A stretch of 64,000 bases of DNA. It comes from Pseudoneurospora amorphoporcata. Lineage: Eukaryota; Ascomycota; Sordariomycetes; Sordariales; Sordariaceae. Both the position numbers and the translations under genes were made by a program. Location of the stretch: NCBI GenBank assembly GCA_033297205.1, contig MU859150.1, forward strand, positions 62,001-126,000, written 5' to 3'. The notes under the pieces are model-generated. The model searched no databases. It had not been told where the DNA came from and saw only the letters and a list, made by a program, of their open reading frames with translations. This document shows positions 1-12,578 of the stretch, one piece after another. Within the stretch, counting starts at the first letter, position 1. Every line of letters begins with the position of its first letter.

Positions 1-267
1 GCCGGCTACGTAGGCGTTGTCTGTGGGTGGACTTGGTTAGGTAGGTAGTAACATAAAGGGAGGAGAGATGAAGAGGGAAAGTCTAAAGAACGCACTGAGG
101 TTGGCTTGATCAATGTACTTGATCCAGTAGGCAAGGAAGGCGTAGGGCACGATGAGAAGGTCGAGCTTCATGATGAGCCGTCTCTCGCGAGGGGTGTCGC
201 TGTCGGCGAACCATTTGATGTGGTACCACTTCCGCTTGACGGTGTCGAATTGGTGATGGGGAGCCAT
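1..267 (-). CDS. MFS transporter, Dal5/allantoate-permease (ACS) family, 5' part only
   Basis: N-terminal fragment of a major facilitator permease that runs off the left edge. Translation starts at the ATG at 267. Exon 1 (267-96) encodes a hydrophilic N-terminus followed by the first membrane segment. A 75-nt intron (95-21, donor GTGCGT, acceptor CACAG) joins to exon 2 (20-1). The spliced junction reads DQANLNNAYVAG, the TM1 signature of fungal Dal5-like anion:cation symporters, which take up allantoate, nicotinate, biotin precursors and similar carboxylated or amide compounds across the plasma membrane. The exact substrate cannot be told from this fragment. It is divergent from the flavin monooxygenase at 1795, across a 1.5-kb intergenic region. 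Family call is firm because of the junction motif; substrate is unknown. Confidence 0.8.
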
Positions 268-1794
268 TGTGTTTGGTTGGTGTTCGACTTCAAAGGCCGC
301 TGTGAGGCTCTTTCCAAGATCCAGTGTGTCGATGTTAGACGGACGACTTGGTCACCCTCAAACCCGAAACAAGCCAGCAAAGAGACGTCAACAAGACCTG
401 GATGTGGTTCTCTTTAAACAACATACAAGAGAGCGTTACATCAACATTCATCTACCACTGACAGATCTGGTCTTGTCTAGGTAGACGACACGCCAAGTCT
501 TCCCGCCACGCAGGTTAGGTTGATAACACCATCACAATGGCACCTCTCCCTTCGGTAATGTGCACCGACGGAACGGATTGACGACCCTGGAATTGAATCC
601 TGGGAATGCCTGATGGTGTGTGGTGTGCAGCCTAGACCTGACTGGAAACCGCCGTATGCCCAGCCCGACGAACTGGATTGTGCAAAGAACCAAGCAATTG
701 CGGCATTCAAAGAGCTGGTTACGAGACATGGACGTTGTCGTTCCCAATCCAGATCAGGGACAGCCACGTGGATTGAGATTCCGTCGAGCTTGCTGGGACT
801 TCACTACCTGTAGCCCTACAGAGATGAACCTCCGGAGCGAACTCTCAGAACTTGATGTTGATGATACCACCAACTTGCGGAGATCAACTACCAAGATGGC
901 TTAAACTGTCACAGAGTCTAACAGCTCCCCACCGGTCGAGTGTCTCGTCTCGCTAAAAGCCAAGAAGCGAAGAGGTAAGAGACAGCCATGTAGCGAATTT
1001 GCACCTTCAGGCGCTGGATGTCGCAAGCGCTAATCACCATGGCGTATTTTTCTTGGAGGCAGTAGCAGTATCACGTACATCAATGCATGTGTGATAGATA
1101 GCCCAGGGCAGTACCGGTTCCAATTGGATTCCCGTTCAACTTTGAAGCGTGGCTGATTTCCAAAGATGAGATGGGGTGGGGGTCCTGTCCGGGTTAGGGT
1201 TGACAGCAAAAGGGGGGGGGGGCTGACCCGCTTTCCCTCCCCTCACACTTCCTTGCCGTGGACACTCGTCTTTATTATGGCCATTTTGATGTTTATCGCA
1301 ATACAAACAATTGGAAACTAACAAAGAAGGTATCAGCCGACAATTCGTTACCTATTCATGGCTTTCTTCCAGCAACGTTCAATCACGATCCACATAAGCC
1401 AAGTGGGTCGTCCCCTTCGCTAACAAAACACCAGCTCGAGCAACGTCCAAGGTACAAAAGATGGCGTCATCCAACCTCCGTCTCACCTCAGAGTCTCAGA
1501 CCGACCACCACCGACCGGTCTTCGGAGAGCCATCAGTGGGGGTTACACGCACACAGAGAAAGCCCCGGATTGAATGAACCAGGTGCCAGTTTTGGCAAGA
1601 GGCCCGGATGAGGGGAAGGGATGACGACGAAGGAGTGCCGATGGTGTGATGTCGTACCTATGGCGTGAGCCTGTGAGAGGATTGGCAAAGGCCACATATA
1701 CTTGACTTGTTGCGTCTGCGTCAGTGCTTTGTTCGTTTGGATTCAATTGCTGCCGCTCGACTCTGCGGAGAAAGCACGATAACTCGCATTCACA
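268..1794. other. intergenic, divergent promoter region (MFS / flavin monooxygenase)
   Basis: No convincing gene. It separates two divergently transcribed genes, so it should hold both promoters. Visible features are a run of 11 G at 1212-1222 and, just upstream, a telomere-like GGGTTAGGGTT at 1191-1201. Short open frames here show no family resemblance. Confidence 0.5.
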
Positions 1795-3793
1795 ATGGCA
1801 ACAAACGGGAAGGTTGTACCGGTGCGTCCGGTGGTCGAAAAGCTCGGCGAACTCTCAGTATCAGAGCAGGAAGTCAGCACTTCCTCATCACCAAGCACAA
1901 GTGAGCCCAGCACGCCGGGAACCCCAGGGACTTCATCTCAGCCTCAGTACAACTTCGTCCCCTTTGAGCCGCATCCGGGATATCCCAAGCCTCGCATCAG
2001 CATCGTGAACAGGTTCATTGACCAGCCACGAGAAATCCGTGTTGCTGTTATCGGTGGTGGTCTCTCGGGAATTCTTGCTGGTGTTTTGCTTCCGGCCAAG
2101 GTCCCCAACATCAAGTTGACCATCTACGAGAAGAACCATGACTTTGTGAGTAAACTCTCAGTTACTCCAGTCCTCTCTTGACACCGAACTTCTCGACTTA
2201 CACGTTGTATACCAGGGAGGTACTTGGCTCGAGAATGTCTACCCCGGAGTGCGATGTGACATCCCCTCGCACGTCTACCAGTCAACCTTTGAGCCCAAGC
2301 TTGACTGGAGCGACCAATTCGCCGGTGGCGCCGAGATTCGTGACTACTGGCAAGGCGTAGCAAAGAAGCACAACGTCTACCAGTACGCACGCTTCCACAC
2401 CAAGGTCGAAGGCCTCCACTGGAACGACTCCGAGTCCGTCTGGGAGATAACCATCAAGAACCTCCAAACCGGCGGGACAACCACCGAAAAAGCCGAAAGC
2501 GTCATCACCGCCATCGGCCGTTTCAACGCCTGGAAGCTTCCGGACTACCCCGGCATCGCCGATTACAAGGGCGTTCTCCGCCATGCTTCCCACTGGGACT
2601 CATCCTTCGACCCATCGGGCAAGGCCGTAGCCGTCATCGGCAACGGCGCCAGCGGTATCCAGCTCGTCGCCAACCTGCAGCCCTCCGTCGCCCGACTAGA
2701 CCACTACGCCCGCAACCCGACCTGGATCGCCGCCTCGTGGGCCGGCGACGTCCGACAAGCCGGGCCTCAGCCCTACTCAGACGAGCAAATCGCCCTGTTC
2801 AAGTCCAACCCGGACGCCTACCTCGCGTTCCGCAAAGACATGGAAGACAAGTACTGGCGGCGCTTCAACACGTTTTTCCGCGGCAGCAAAGACAGCACCG
2901 AGCTGCGCTCGCGCTTCACAGCAATAATGCACGAGCGTCTGGCCAAAAAGAAGCCCGAGTTGATCAAGCACATGGTCCCCGACTTCTCTCCCAACTGTCG
3001 CCGTCTGACCCCAGGGCCGGGCTACCTGGAGGCCATCTCGGAGCCCAACGTAGAATACATACGCACGCGCATCCGCCGTTTTACCGAAACGGGGATCGAA
3101 ACCGAGGACGGCGCGCACCGAAACGTAGACGCCATCTTCTGCGCCACGGGCGCCAACGTCTCGCAGGTTATCCCTTTCCCCGTCGTCAATGGCGAGGGGG
3201 AAAACCTCCAGGATGTATGGAACCCGGAGCTCAAGGGACATGGAAAAAGCGATCAACATAAACACCATGGGTTTCCGTACACGTATCTGGGTGTGGCCAC
3301 TCCGGGATTTCCCAACTTGTTCTTCCTCCAAGGACCGCATGGCACAGGCCCGAGCGGGACGGTCCCGCATAGTGCTGAGACGCAACTTACCCTACTGGCC
3401 AAGATTTTGCGCAAGGTGGGGAGGGAAGGGATCAAGAGCATTACGCCGTCACGAAAAGCAGCGGATGATTTCGTCGAGTACTCGGACGCATTCTTCTCCT
3501 CTACAGTCCTGACGGACAACTGCAGCTCTTGGTATAATGGTGGCAGGCCAGGGGCGAGGATCCATGGGATTTGGCCGGGCAGTGCGGGCCATTTGACGGT
3601 CGTGAGGCAGAACCCCAGGTGGGAGGATTGGGAATACGAGTATCTTGGTGATAATAGGTTTCAGTGGTATTTGGGCAATGGGTGGACGAGCAGGGAGGCG
3701 GATCCCGAGTCGGACATGACGCCGTATTTGAAGAGGCCAGACCAAAAGGTGGAGTTGAGGGATGTACATGAGAGTTGGTGGAATTGGCCATGA
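1795..3793 (+). CDS. Baeyer-Villiger-type FAD monooxygenase
   Basis: Predicted 642-aa class B flavoprotein monooxygenase. Two exons: 1795-2145 and 2216-3793; the 70-nt intron has donor GTGAGT and acceptor CCAG, phase 0. After a Ser/Thr/Pro-rich N-terminal 70 residues comes the FAD-binding GGGLSG motif (about residue 84), then GGTWLENVYPGVRCD at the start of exon 2, the family fingerprint YKGVLRHASHWD, and the NADPH-binding GNGASG. These are the marks of fungal Baeyer-Villiger or steroid-type monooxygenases, which insert oxygen next to ketones or oxidise heteroatoms using NADPH and O2. The C-terminal half is the long, variable part usual in fungal members of 600-650 aa. Substrate is unknown. 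Neighbours are two transporters and two more oxidoreductases, which suggests catabolic or secondary metabolism. Confidence 0.88.
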
Positions 3794-5171
3794 TTTTCTG
3801 TAATTCTGCTGGTTTTGGGGCTGTTTTGAGGAGAAATAAGCGCCAACTTTCTATGCTGGGGTTTGCACACAAAGCCTAAACGACTGTACCGGATTGTTGC
3901 ACCCAGATTGGGCATTGGTGTTCACAGCTTGATTCGCAGGATATGACTGACCGGCCGTGAGATCAATTGATTACCTCGGTGATCAAGCGGGTGCGGCCAG
4001 CTTCTTACGGTACCTAATGTACCTTACGTACTCTGCCATAATGTCTCAAAGGTTTGGAGAAACGGCGTCCCGAGGTCTGGGTGAGACCTTCCCGACTTCT
4101 AATCTAGGTAGTCTAGTCCTCGAAAGCTGAAGTGGCAGCCAGGACCGGATTTCAGCACTTCCGAAAGTCTTACCTCTACCGTTCGGCATATGCAAGCAGT
4201 TAGCGCCGTCAAGGCGTTCATGCCATCGATACCATGAAGGTTCCTGTCCGAGTGTCGAAGCCAAGCATCACACAAGCTAGGTAAGGAGGTTCTTCCGCGG
4301 ACATCCTTCGATTCAGGCACGAGCCAGGCACGTCTCGAGTTCCAGGGCCCAGACCACATCATGACCCCCAACAACAACAACGACAACACCATCACACATC
4401 ACTTTCAGCACATGCACTTGCGGATCTTATTTGCAGATCACAAGTTGTAATCCTGCAATCCACGATCCTCGTACCTCTCAAAAAAAAGCACGTTTTTTAC
4501 CCAGTCTCTGTCGTGGTGCAAAAGGGCGGAAACGGTACTAGTCCTCACCACAGTGGGGTCAAACCGGTATTGCGTGCTCCCCTGGCATCTTTGCAACACA
4601 GTTGACCAACCCGACCAGGTCGGCCAGTGCCGTCTAGGGCGGATTGGCACCGTGTCTCCGTCTGGTGGAATCGGAGAGGTCAGGTTGCCAACATGAAGAA
4701 CACGCGGCTCATAATCGCACAACATACAACGGAGACAATACATGTACGGAGACGGACTGTGTGAAGGAAGATGAACCAGACTACCTAGTAGACTTTCAGC
4801 GGTCTGTACATAAGTTCCAGTGCCGTGATCCACCATGAGTGGGATTGTACCTGTATAGCTCATCCTTCATGATGGTGATGCAATAGGGAGGGCTAGGAGG
4901 GGCAAAGGAACTAGGGGAGTGACCGGAGGTTGAGAGGATGAGGGATAAATAAGGTACATATACATGTACATCGGGTTGTTTACTTCCTACATATTTCTTG
5001 GCTCTTTGTTGTTGTTGTTGTCTACAGCATTGTCTTAGATCTTTGCCCTGGTCCTCTACTTCGTCTGTCAGTTCAAGTTCTGAAGACTCGAATACCTAGG
5101 TAGACTTCAAACAGCAGGACGGCCAGATACACACCAGACCAGACCACAACACTCACATAGGACTGGACAAG
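3794..5171. other. intergenic region
   Basis: 1.4 kb between two tandem plus-strand genes (monooxygenase end, UNC93-like start). Several short open frames on both strands, none protein-like. TACCTAATGTACC-type repeats lie near 4011-4032, and short pyrimidine-rich tracts precede the 5172 start. Confidence 0.45.
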
Positions 5172-6902
5172 ATGGTATCCTCCGGTCTTCCGGACGAGTT
5201 CCCCTCCGGCTTGCCGCACGGTCACCGGGATATGAGTGAAGTCGAACCTCCCAAGGAGGAGCAACATCCAGGTATGTCTCCAGTCCATCATCCTGTCTGT
5301 TCACCATGGGACTGGACTGGAACGGAACAAACACTAACACCATCTTACCTACACACACAGTAAAATGGTACCGCTCATCCATGTTCAACATCACCATCGT
5401 CGGTCTCTGCAGCTTCTCCTGCCCCGGCATCTGGTCCGCCATGAACTCTCTCGGCGCCGGCGGCGCCGCTTCTCCTAACCTCATCAACGCCGCCAACGCC
5501 ATCACTTTCTGTCTCATGGTACTCTCCAGCTACCTGTCCAGTGCATTGATGTACTTTGTTGGCGTAAAGGGTGCTTTGATTTTCGGCTGGTATGTCTCTC
5601 CCTCCACATTCTCCTCAGACCTCAGTATGTACCTTATGTATATCCCCTTTCTAACTTGACACCCACGGGCACACACACAAAAGCATCGGATTCGCCCCCT
5701 TCGCCGCCGGCCTCTACACCAACAACCGCTACGGCAACGAATGGCTCGTCCTCGTCGGCGCCGCCCTCTGCGGTATTTCCGCCGGCGTGTTCTGGGCCGC
5801 CGAGGCCTCCATCGCCATCGCCTACCCCGAGCCGTGGAACCGCGGCAAAGCGCTGGGGTACTGGCTCTCCTTCAAGCTGTTTGGCCAGATGCTCGGAGGA
5901 GCGATCAACCTCGGCCTGAACGCCACCAACGACCAAGCCGGGCAGGTATCTTACACGGTATTCCTGGTGTTCATCGCCATCCAAGCCGCCGGCCCGTTTC
6001 TTGGTTTCCTGCTGAATAGCCCTGATAAGGTGCAACGGAAAGACGGCAAAAAGGTGGACCTCACAATTACCCAGAATCCGTGGTTGGAGATCAAGGCTAC
6101 TACCAAGCTTTTCTTCACAAAGAAATTTCTGTTGTTGCTCCTCTGGATCGGCAACGCGGTTTTCTCGGAATCGGTTTTTTTCACCTATTTGGCCATGTGG
6201 TTCTCCGTGCGCTCGCGCGCGCTGGGGTCGCTAATGTCGGGTATTGTGCCCGTTATCGGCGGAAATATTCTGGGCTGGTGGTTGGATCGCAATAGCATCT
6301 CGCTGAAGATCAGGAGCCGAGTGGCATTTTGGACGCTGGTCGTCATCCAGGGCGCGTGGTGGACGTGGGCGACGGTCCTGGTGACGAGGTTCAAGGAGAC
6401 GAAGCCGACTTTTGATTGGACGACGCCGGGGTTTGGGGCGGCGTTTGGGGTGTTTGTGCTTTTGGCTATGGGGTTTCAGCTTAATTATCTTTTCTTGTGA
6501 GTTTTCTTTTCCCCCCCTTCTGGACGGGGCTTGGGCTACTGAGGGAAGTACTAACGTTTTAACAGGTACTTCATCGTCCACAACATTGCGGAAAGCGATG
6601 AGGAGATTATCCGCTATGCGGCCCTCATCCGCGGTACCGAGTCCGCTTGGGAGGCTCTCAGCTACGGACTTGAGTCTTTGACTTTGTTCACTGAGGCTGG
6701 CGGCGTTTACATGAGCTTTGCCATATGGGCCGTGGCTATTTATCCTGCTTGGCATCTGCTCAGGCACTTTGGTGTTCATAGGCCTTTGGTGGGAGATGAG
6801 TCGTATCCGGCAAGCATCGAACGAGTGGATGAGAAGGGCGCTATCAGTTCTGGGACGAGCTCGGGTGATGAGGCCGGCAATGAGAAGACGGTCAAGGCTT
6901 GA
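5172..6902 (+). CDS. UNC93-like (DUF895) MFS membrane protein
   Basis: Multi-pass membrane protein of about 493 aa in four exons: 5172-5271, 5361-5589, 5684-6496 and 6566-6902. All junctions keep frame (donors GTATGT, GTATGT, GTGAGT; acceptors ACAG, AAAG, ACAG). The N-terminal 34 residues are hydrophilic. The first membrane segment then contains FSCPGIWSAMNSLGAGG, the characteristic start of fungal UNC93/DUF895 proteins, a branch of the major facilitator superfamily. Further hydrophobic segments include FGCIGFAPFAAGLYT and the WLDRN loop. The C-terminal 40 residues are charged and cytosolic-looking. Transport substrate is not known for this fungal family. It lies between the Baeyer-Villiger enzyme and the MDR reductase, converging on the latter. 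Confidence 0.86.
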
Positions 6903-7510
6903 TGGGAGAGGATACACGACTCAAGATATTTCTAGACTCGACACATTCCATTGATTTAATCTGTTCAACAGCAACTTTCCGCTGTGACCCCAGTTTTATT
7001 TCACCTGTAGTCTAATCCCTTCCAGATCTTGTAAATAGGTACCTTATAATGCTTCTTCTAGAGGTAGGTACGGGTCAACGGAAGCCCTGGATACCCAATC
7101 CATCTACTGAATATACCACATACCATCATGCACCGTCTATTTGTGGTGTCATTACCAACACTGACCCTCAAGGTGTTTCGCCACGCGCGGAGTGGTAAGT
7201 GGTATCGATGTCTAGAGGTACCAGTCAACGTTACAATCACAAGTAATCGAACCTGAAGGTGCGATGGACAAGATAAGGTACACAGATACGTACATTTGAA
7301 GGCAGTTGATATACTGACAAAACATGGCATCCCAAACCCAGCTTTTGTGCCCTGTATAAAAAGAAATCAGGACCACCGATCACAAAAACCCAGCAGTTCC
7401 CATTGACTGCAATTAAGCCCAAATCCAATCCACATATCCAATACCAAAATCCGACCAAACATTCAGCCCCATTAAATCACGTTCACCCCAGTGCAGTCCA
7501 AGGTTAGTAC
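6903..7510. other. intergenic, convergent 3' ends
   Basis: 600 bases between the ends of two converging genes; expected to hold both 3' UTRs and termination signals. GGTACC-containing short repeats occur around 7040-7070 and 7214-7280. Nothing else recognised. Confidence 0.45.
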
Positions 7511-9056
7511 CTATTCAGCAACTCTAACGACCAATTTCCCACCACTGATCTCTCCCCTCCTCATCCTATCCAGTCCCTTGTTGATACTCCCCAGCCCTTG
7601 CTCAACATCAATAATCTCTGGTGCCTTCACCAACCCCTCTGCCAACAACCTCTCCAACCAGTGGCACAAAGCACCGCCAACTTGGGGAACTTCATGGAAC
7701 AGCTTGATCGGCACGGTATGAAACATGGTCCCCTCCGGTGCTTGCAGCTTCGGCAGGCCAGTAAGACCAATCAGGTGAGCTCCCAGGAGAGTCTCCTCCT
7801 TGGGCGTTCCCGGCGGCGACGGTGGCGCCTCGCCAGCCGGTAGAGGAGGAGAATCGACATTATCAGGTGAAAGGGCACGAAGCAGCGAAGTAGCCGAGTC
7901 CCGACCGCGCGTGTCCACGCCAAAGCGGAGTTTGCCCTTCAAGTTCTGACGGATAATCTGCACGGCCCGTTCAGGGTCGTGGCTGTCCACCAGCAGGTCG
8001 GCCTTCAGTACCGCGTGGTTCGACAGCCTCAGGCCATGCTTGGCCTTGTCGACTATCGTGACGACCTTCAGACCCGCGAGCTTGGCCAACTGAATGGTCA
8101 GGTTGGCACTTGTTGAGCTTCCGCCCCATACGGCGACCCAGTCACCTGCCTTGGCGCGTTCGTGGGAACGGATCCCGTCGAGGCATTCGGAGCGGATGTC
8201 CTCTGCTAGGGAATCGTGGGGCACGGAGGAGCGGAGAAGGGAGAAGAGATCGGGCCCGGAGAGGACAGAGGAGAAGTCAACGCCCATGCACACGCCGAGG
8301 GAAAGGGCGGCGGCGACGAAGGCCACGCCGAGAGTGGAGCCCTCCTCGGGGGAAAGGGAAGGGGGGATGCGGACCGTGTTGTAGTCGAAGGAGATGACGT
8401 ATTCTTGGTAGGCAGCTTTGCGGAGGTCACGGTAGTCGGTGGAGATGGCGAGGACCTGGGAGGTGTTTGTTAGTGGTGCATCATGAGACTGGACAGAGAA
8501 CGAGATGGGGCAGGATGAAAGGGAAGTGCGATTAACGCAGATAAGATGAAGATGGATGAGATGGATGTAACATGGACATACCCTATCCCTTGGCTTAAAC
8601 CTCGAGTCTTTCCTTAATGTCTGAACAACTTCACCTGCACACTCGCGACCGGAGATGTATGGTAGTTCAGGAATGGCAAAGTTGAAGTCACTTCATGAGT
8701 GTTAGCGGACGTTTTCCCTCAGACAAGAGACGATATGAGGGAACTTACGGTGCCTTCCAATCAATGGGATTAAGCCCAATGGCCTGTGTCCTCACAAGCA
8801 CATCGTGCTCACCCTCTAATTGTGGGACGGGATAGTCCTCTGTGAGCTGGTATGGTTGCTTTGCCGCGTGCAGGAGGAGCACTGTCTGCTTCCCTGGGGT
8901 CGGTAGAGGTTCCATGTCTGTGGTACTGGTGCCGTTGATGACAATGTCTTCTTCCAGTTGTTGCTCTTGCTGTGCCTGCGGCGGCTGGCTGTTCTTGGTA
9001 GGTGACGAGCTGTTTTTGCGGAGCTTCTGCAGGGACAAACGCTTGATGAAAGACAT
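7511..9056 (-). CDS. MDR-family zinc-independent reductase (quinone oxidoreductase / enoyl-reductase-like)
   Basis: Predicted 453 aa in three exons: 9056-8749, 8690-8582 and 8455-7511 (donors GTAAGT and GTATGT; acceptors GAAG and CCAG). The start at 9056 gives a 55-residue low-complexity N-terminal extension rich in Ser, Gln and Pro before the catalytic fold begins. The GroES-like domain follows (TQAIGLNPIDWK, YISGRECAGEV), then a Rossmann NAD(P)H-binding domain with VWGGSSTSANLTIQLAK. The catalytic-zinc Cys/His ligands of true alcohol dehydrogenases are not evident, so a quinone reductase or trans-acting enoyl reductase type is more likely. An insertion of roughly 40 residues (FSSVLSGPDLFSLLRSS and following) sits just before the nucleotide-binding region. 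Such proteins reduce quinones or enoyl thioesters with NADPH; substrate here is unknown. Confidence 0.82.
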
Positions 9057-10273
9057 GATGATGGATGCTCAGGTTGCTATGTGCTCAAGGTGCTTGCATC
9101 ATCCAGGGTCAAAGTGTAGTAATTGAGTAGTGTTTGGGTAGTGTGCGTCGGAGTACAAGACTGGTACTTGACTGGAGTGACCTCCGGCTTGTCGATGTTT
9201 CTGGCTTGTTGTGATTTGTTGCACTGTAGCAAACAACAACACAATGAATGGTCGAAAGTTACGAGAGTTTATAAACCCTCTGAAACGGAAGGGAAAATCG
9301 ACGGTCCTGGCCGGAAGGGAACTAGCCACCGGTTGACCGAATCGAATCCAACACGAACTGACACACTCCGGATCATCTCCGTCGAGTGCCTGACAATCCG
9401 GTCTAGTGTTGAATTGCGCCATCTCAGTCGGATTCGACTCAATTGATGTGTGCATTTCTTGGGAAGAGCCAGAGGCTTGTCGTTGGACAACTGCCACAAC
9501 TGAGTGCCCACCTTGATTGCAGCTCCGCAGCTCATCCAGTCTCACTCTGGTATAGGAAGGACAATGGGCCCCCACTCTGGGTGTTGGTGCCCTCATCGCC
9601 GACAGTAGAACGGCTGTGAACAAGTACCGATAATCGGAAGCATGGGCAACATGTTCGCATGCAGTGCAGACTGCAGACTGCAGAGTGTACTTCTTGCTGT
9701 GCTCCGCGCGATGCCGTGCAAGCGCAAGGGGGAGGGGGGAAGCGCGATGGCTGTCAATGTCCCGTCCATCCAGCGGCAGCGCCAATCCCTCGGATATCAT
9801 TACAAAGATGCTATCTCCGTTGATGCTGACAATGGTCAGGAACAATGAAGCACTTGGCGAAGAGGTCGGGGTTGCTGCCGTGCTGATGAGCACCATCCCC
9901 GCGTCAATCACGCAATCGCCTCCACAACCGTTTTCGAGCACCACACCAGTGACCAGTAACGACGGTCGCAATATCGACTATCACGACACTATTTGCCATT
10001 GTTGAGTGATTTGATAGCGTCTTGGTAAGGAAGCTTGGGTGTTCTTTATAATGGTAAATCGCCCTGGTCGTCGTCGTCATTGATCGGTTGTTTTGTTTGA
10101 ATCCAGTCTGGTCCAAAGTCAACAAACCCCTTTTTTGCAGAATTCTTGGCGACAACAGCGACCTCTGATTTCAGTGTCTTCAACGACGTGCATCAACCAA
10201 GCAACCACTTGAGCCCAAATTGAAACAGATCCTCAATCCATTCACTGAGACTAGACACATCAGCAGTTGAGCT
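9057..10273. other. intergenic, divergent promoters
   Basis: 1.2 kb between divergently transcribed genes (MDR reductase and FMN monooxygenase). An open frame of 290 codons exists on the minus strand at 9099-9971, but it has no family features and is treated as chance. Short direct repeats of GCAGACT occur at 9665-9680. Confidence 0.45.
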
Positions 10274-12025
10274 ATGTCCAACCTAACCGGCGAGTCAGAC
10301 CAAACTAGGCCCAAGAAGAAGCTCATCATCAATGCCTTCGTCGAGATGTGTAAGTCGACTAAGCCACACCTTGACCCACTCCGTTAACGGCCCACTTGAC
10401 CCCTTTTCGACGCTGTCGATCATGGAGCAAGAGAAAACAAACACCATCCATCAACCATTCCGCTTCACCATGAAACCCATCAATCCAAACATGAATCCAC
10501 TGACATGCGCCACATCAACCGAACAGGCTCCGGCCATCAATCCCCCGGCCTCTGGCGCCACCCCTCGGACCAGTCCCACAACTTCACCTCCGTCCAGCAC
10601 TGGGTCGAGCTCGCCCAGCTGCTCGAATCCGCCCACTTCCACGGCATCTTCATCGCCGACGTCCTGGGCGGCTACGACGTCTACCGCGACTCTCTCTCGC
10701 CCGCCATCGTCTCCGGCGCGCAATGGCCCGTCCACGAGCCCCTCTCCGTCGTGCCCGCCATGGCGGCCGCGACAAAATCCCTCGGTTTCGGCGTCACCGT
10801 CAGCACCAGCTACGAGGCCCCTTACCATCTGCACCGCCGCCTAGCGACAGTTGATCACTTGACCAACGGCCGACTAGGCTGGAACATCGTGACGAGCTAC
10901 CTGGACAGCGCCGCTCGCAATATCGCTGGCCGGGAGAAGCAGGTGGCGCATGACGAGCGCTACGAGCAAGCAGAGGAGTACCTGCGGGTGATGTACAAGC
11001 TCTTTGCTTCCTCGTGGCGCGACGACGCGGTGGTGCTCGATCGCGAAAGTGGGGTGTACACCGACCCCGAAGCCGTGAGGCAGATCAACCACGAGGGCAA
11101 ATTCTTCTCGGTTCCCGGGCCGGCCATCGTTCAGCCTACTCCCCAGAGGGTGCCGCTTCTGTTGCAGGCTGGAACCTCCAAAGCCGGCAAGCTGTTTGCT
11201 GCGCAGCACGCCGAAGCAATCTTCGTCAGCGCGCACGCCCCGCAGGTTTGTGCCAAGAATATCGCCGAGGTGAGGCAGTTGGCTAGGGAGAAGTACGGGA
11301 GGGATGGAAATAAGATCAAGGTGTTGAGTCTGGTGACGCCGATTCTGGGAAGGACCGAGGAGGAGGCCAAGGAGAAGTTGACCGATTACAGAAAGTATGC
11401 GAGCACGGAAGGTGCGTTGGCGTTGTTCGGTGGGTGGACCGGCATGGATTTGAGCAAGTACGGGGACGATGAAGAGTTGAGGGAGGTTGAGAGTAATGCT
11501 GTGAGGTGAGTTTGTGTTATAGTTCTGACTTTTTGGAATGATGGGTTTCTGACTTGAGATTACAAAGGTCGACTGTGGACGCCTACGCCAGGTTCTCGCC
11601 ACCTGGCTCAAAGTGGACAAAGCACACCGTTGCTGAGCACGTTGCTATCGGTGGCAACGGCCCCATTATTGTGGGCACACCAGAGCAGGTGGCTGATGGC
11701 CTAGAGGCGTGGATCAGCGAGGCCGATGTTGATGGCTTCAACTTTGTAAGTTGATTCATTACACGTGCATCCATTATCACAACTAACCCAAGCCCAGGCA
11801 TATGCCCTCTTCCCACAGTCCTTCCAGGACATCATCGACCTTCTCTTGCCCGAGTTGCGGAAGCGCGGTCTCTTTTGGGACGACTATGCTGTTCCCGGCG
11901 GAACATACCGTGAGAACTTCTATGGTGCTGAGGGCCAGAAGCATCCTTTGGACGAGCATATTGCGTCCAAGTACCAATGGAAGGCTGGAGTGGCAGCGGA
12001 GGAGCACAAGATTCCGGAGTTGTAG
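10274..12025 (+). CDS. bacterial-luciferase-like FMN-dependent monooxygenase (NtaA/SnaA/DszA type)
   Basis: Predicted 486-aa flavin-dependent monooxygenase. Four exons: 10274-10349, 10527-11505, 11568-11745 and 11798-12025; frame is kept across all three introns (donors GTAAGT, GTGAGT, GTAAGT). The N-terminus KKKLIINAFVEMC leads into HQSPGLWRHP, then the TIM-barrel landmarks HFHGIFIADVLG, TSYEAPYHLHRRLATVDHL and NGRLGWNIVTS, and late ones such as LLLQAGTSKAG and IGGNGPIIVGTPEQVAD. These are typical of the nitrilotriacetate/dibenzothiophene/pristinamycin monooxygenase group, which uses reduced FMN from a partner reductase to oxidise C-N, C-S or related bonds. Length fits the fungal family. The neighbouring MDR reductase shares the intergenic region, but a functional pairing is only inference. 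Confidence 0.9.
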
Positions 12026-12578
12026 GGAGCGGAAGTGGTGGTGTTGGGTTGGAGCGTCAAAAAATCTAAATACAAGTATACAAGATGTGAAACTCCCACC
12101 ATGACATTGCTGTTCCGTTTTCATCCTGTCCTGCTTGTATCAACATCTGCACATGTCCACCCGTGTTGAGGTTGACTTACCTGGGTCCAGCAAGCGCAAC
12201 CACTGCCTGGTACCTTGGTGATGGCCGCCATGAGATACACAGGTTCCATTCTTCGGAGCCGTCCTCACCTCCTCCATTAACACCTTTACCTGCCCCACCT
12301 ACTCTTTGTCTCTTTATCCCAATCTGTTTCCAACCCGTCCGATACCTCTAGCAAGCACTACGGAATCTCACAAAGTGCATTAGAGGGTCTTAACGCATCT
12401 TCCGCACTCTAGAAAGGATCCGCCTCCTTCGTAGCAAGAAGCACAACTAGGACCTCAAACAAATTATTCTTGCCTTGTGTCTCCTCCTCCTCCTTCTGAC
12501 CATCGGCAAGAGATATCCTCCTTTGGTCTTCCACCGTCGTAACTCACAATGCACAGTCCTACCATGTCACCGCTTTCC
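12026..12578. other. intergenic, convergent 3' ends
   Basis: 550 bases between the FMN monooxygenase stop and the minus-strand NLR stop. No ankyrin-like coding sequence could be found here that would extend the truncated NLR. Nothing else recognised. Confidence 0.45.

Noticed and set aside
2249..2251. GTG as alternative start of the Baeyer-Villiger enzyme
   Set aside because: The upstream exon with GGGLSG and an in-frame intron gives the complete FAD-binding domain, so the ATG at 1795 is the true start.
4438..4863. 141-codon minus-strand frame
   Set aside because: No family resemblance; in a spacer between two well-supported genes, composition looks random.
9099..9971. 290-codon open frame on the minus strand
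   Set aside because: It spans the divergent promoter region, has mixed composition with no domain or motif, and no sensible splice continuation; GC-rich fungal sequence gives such frames by chance.
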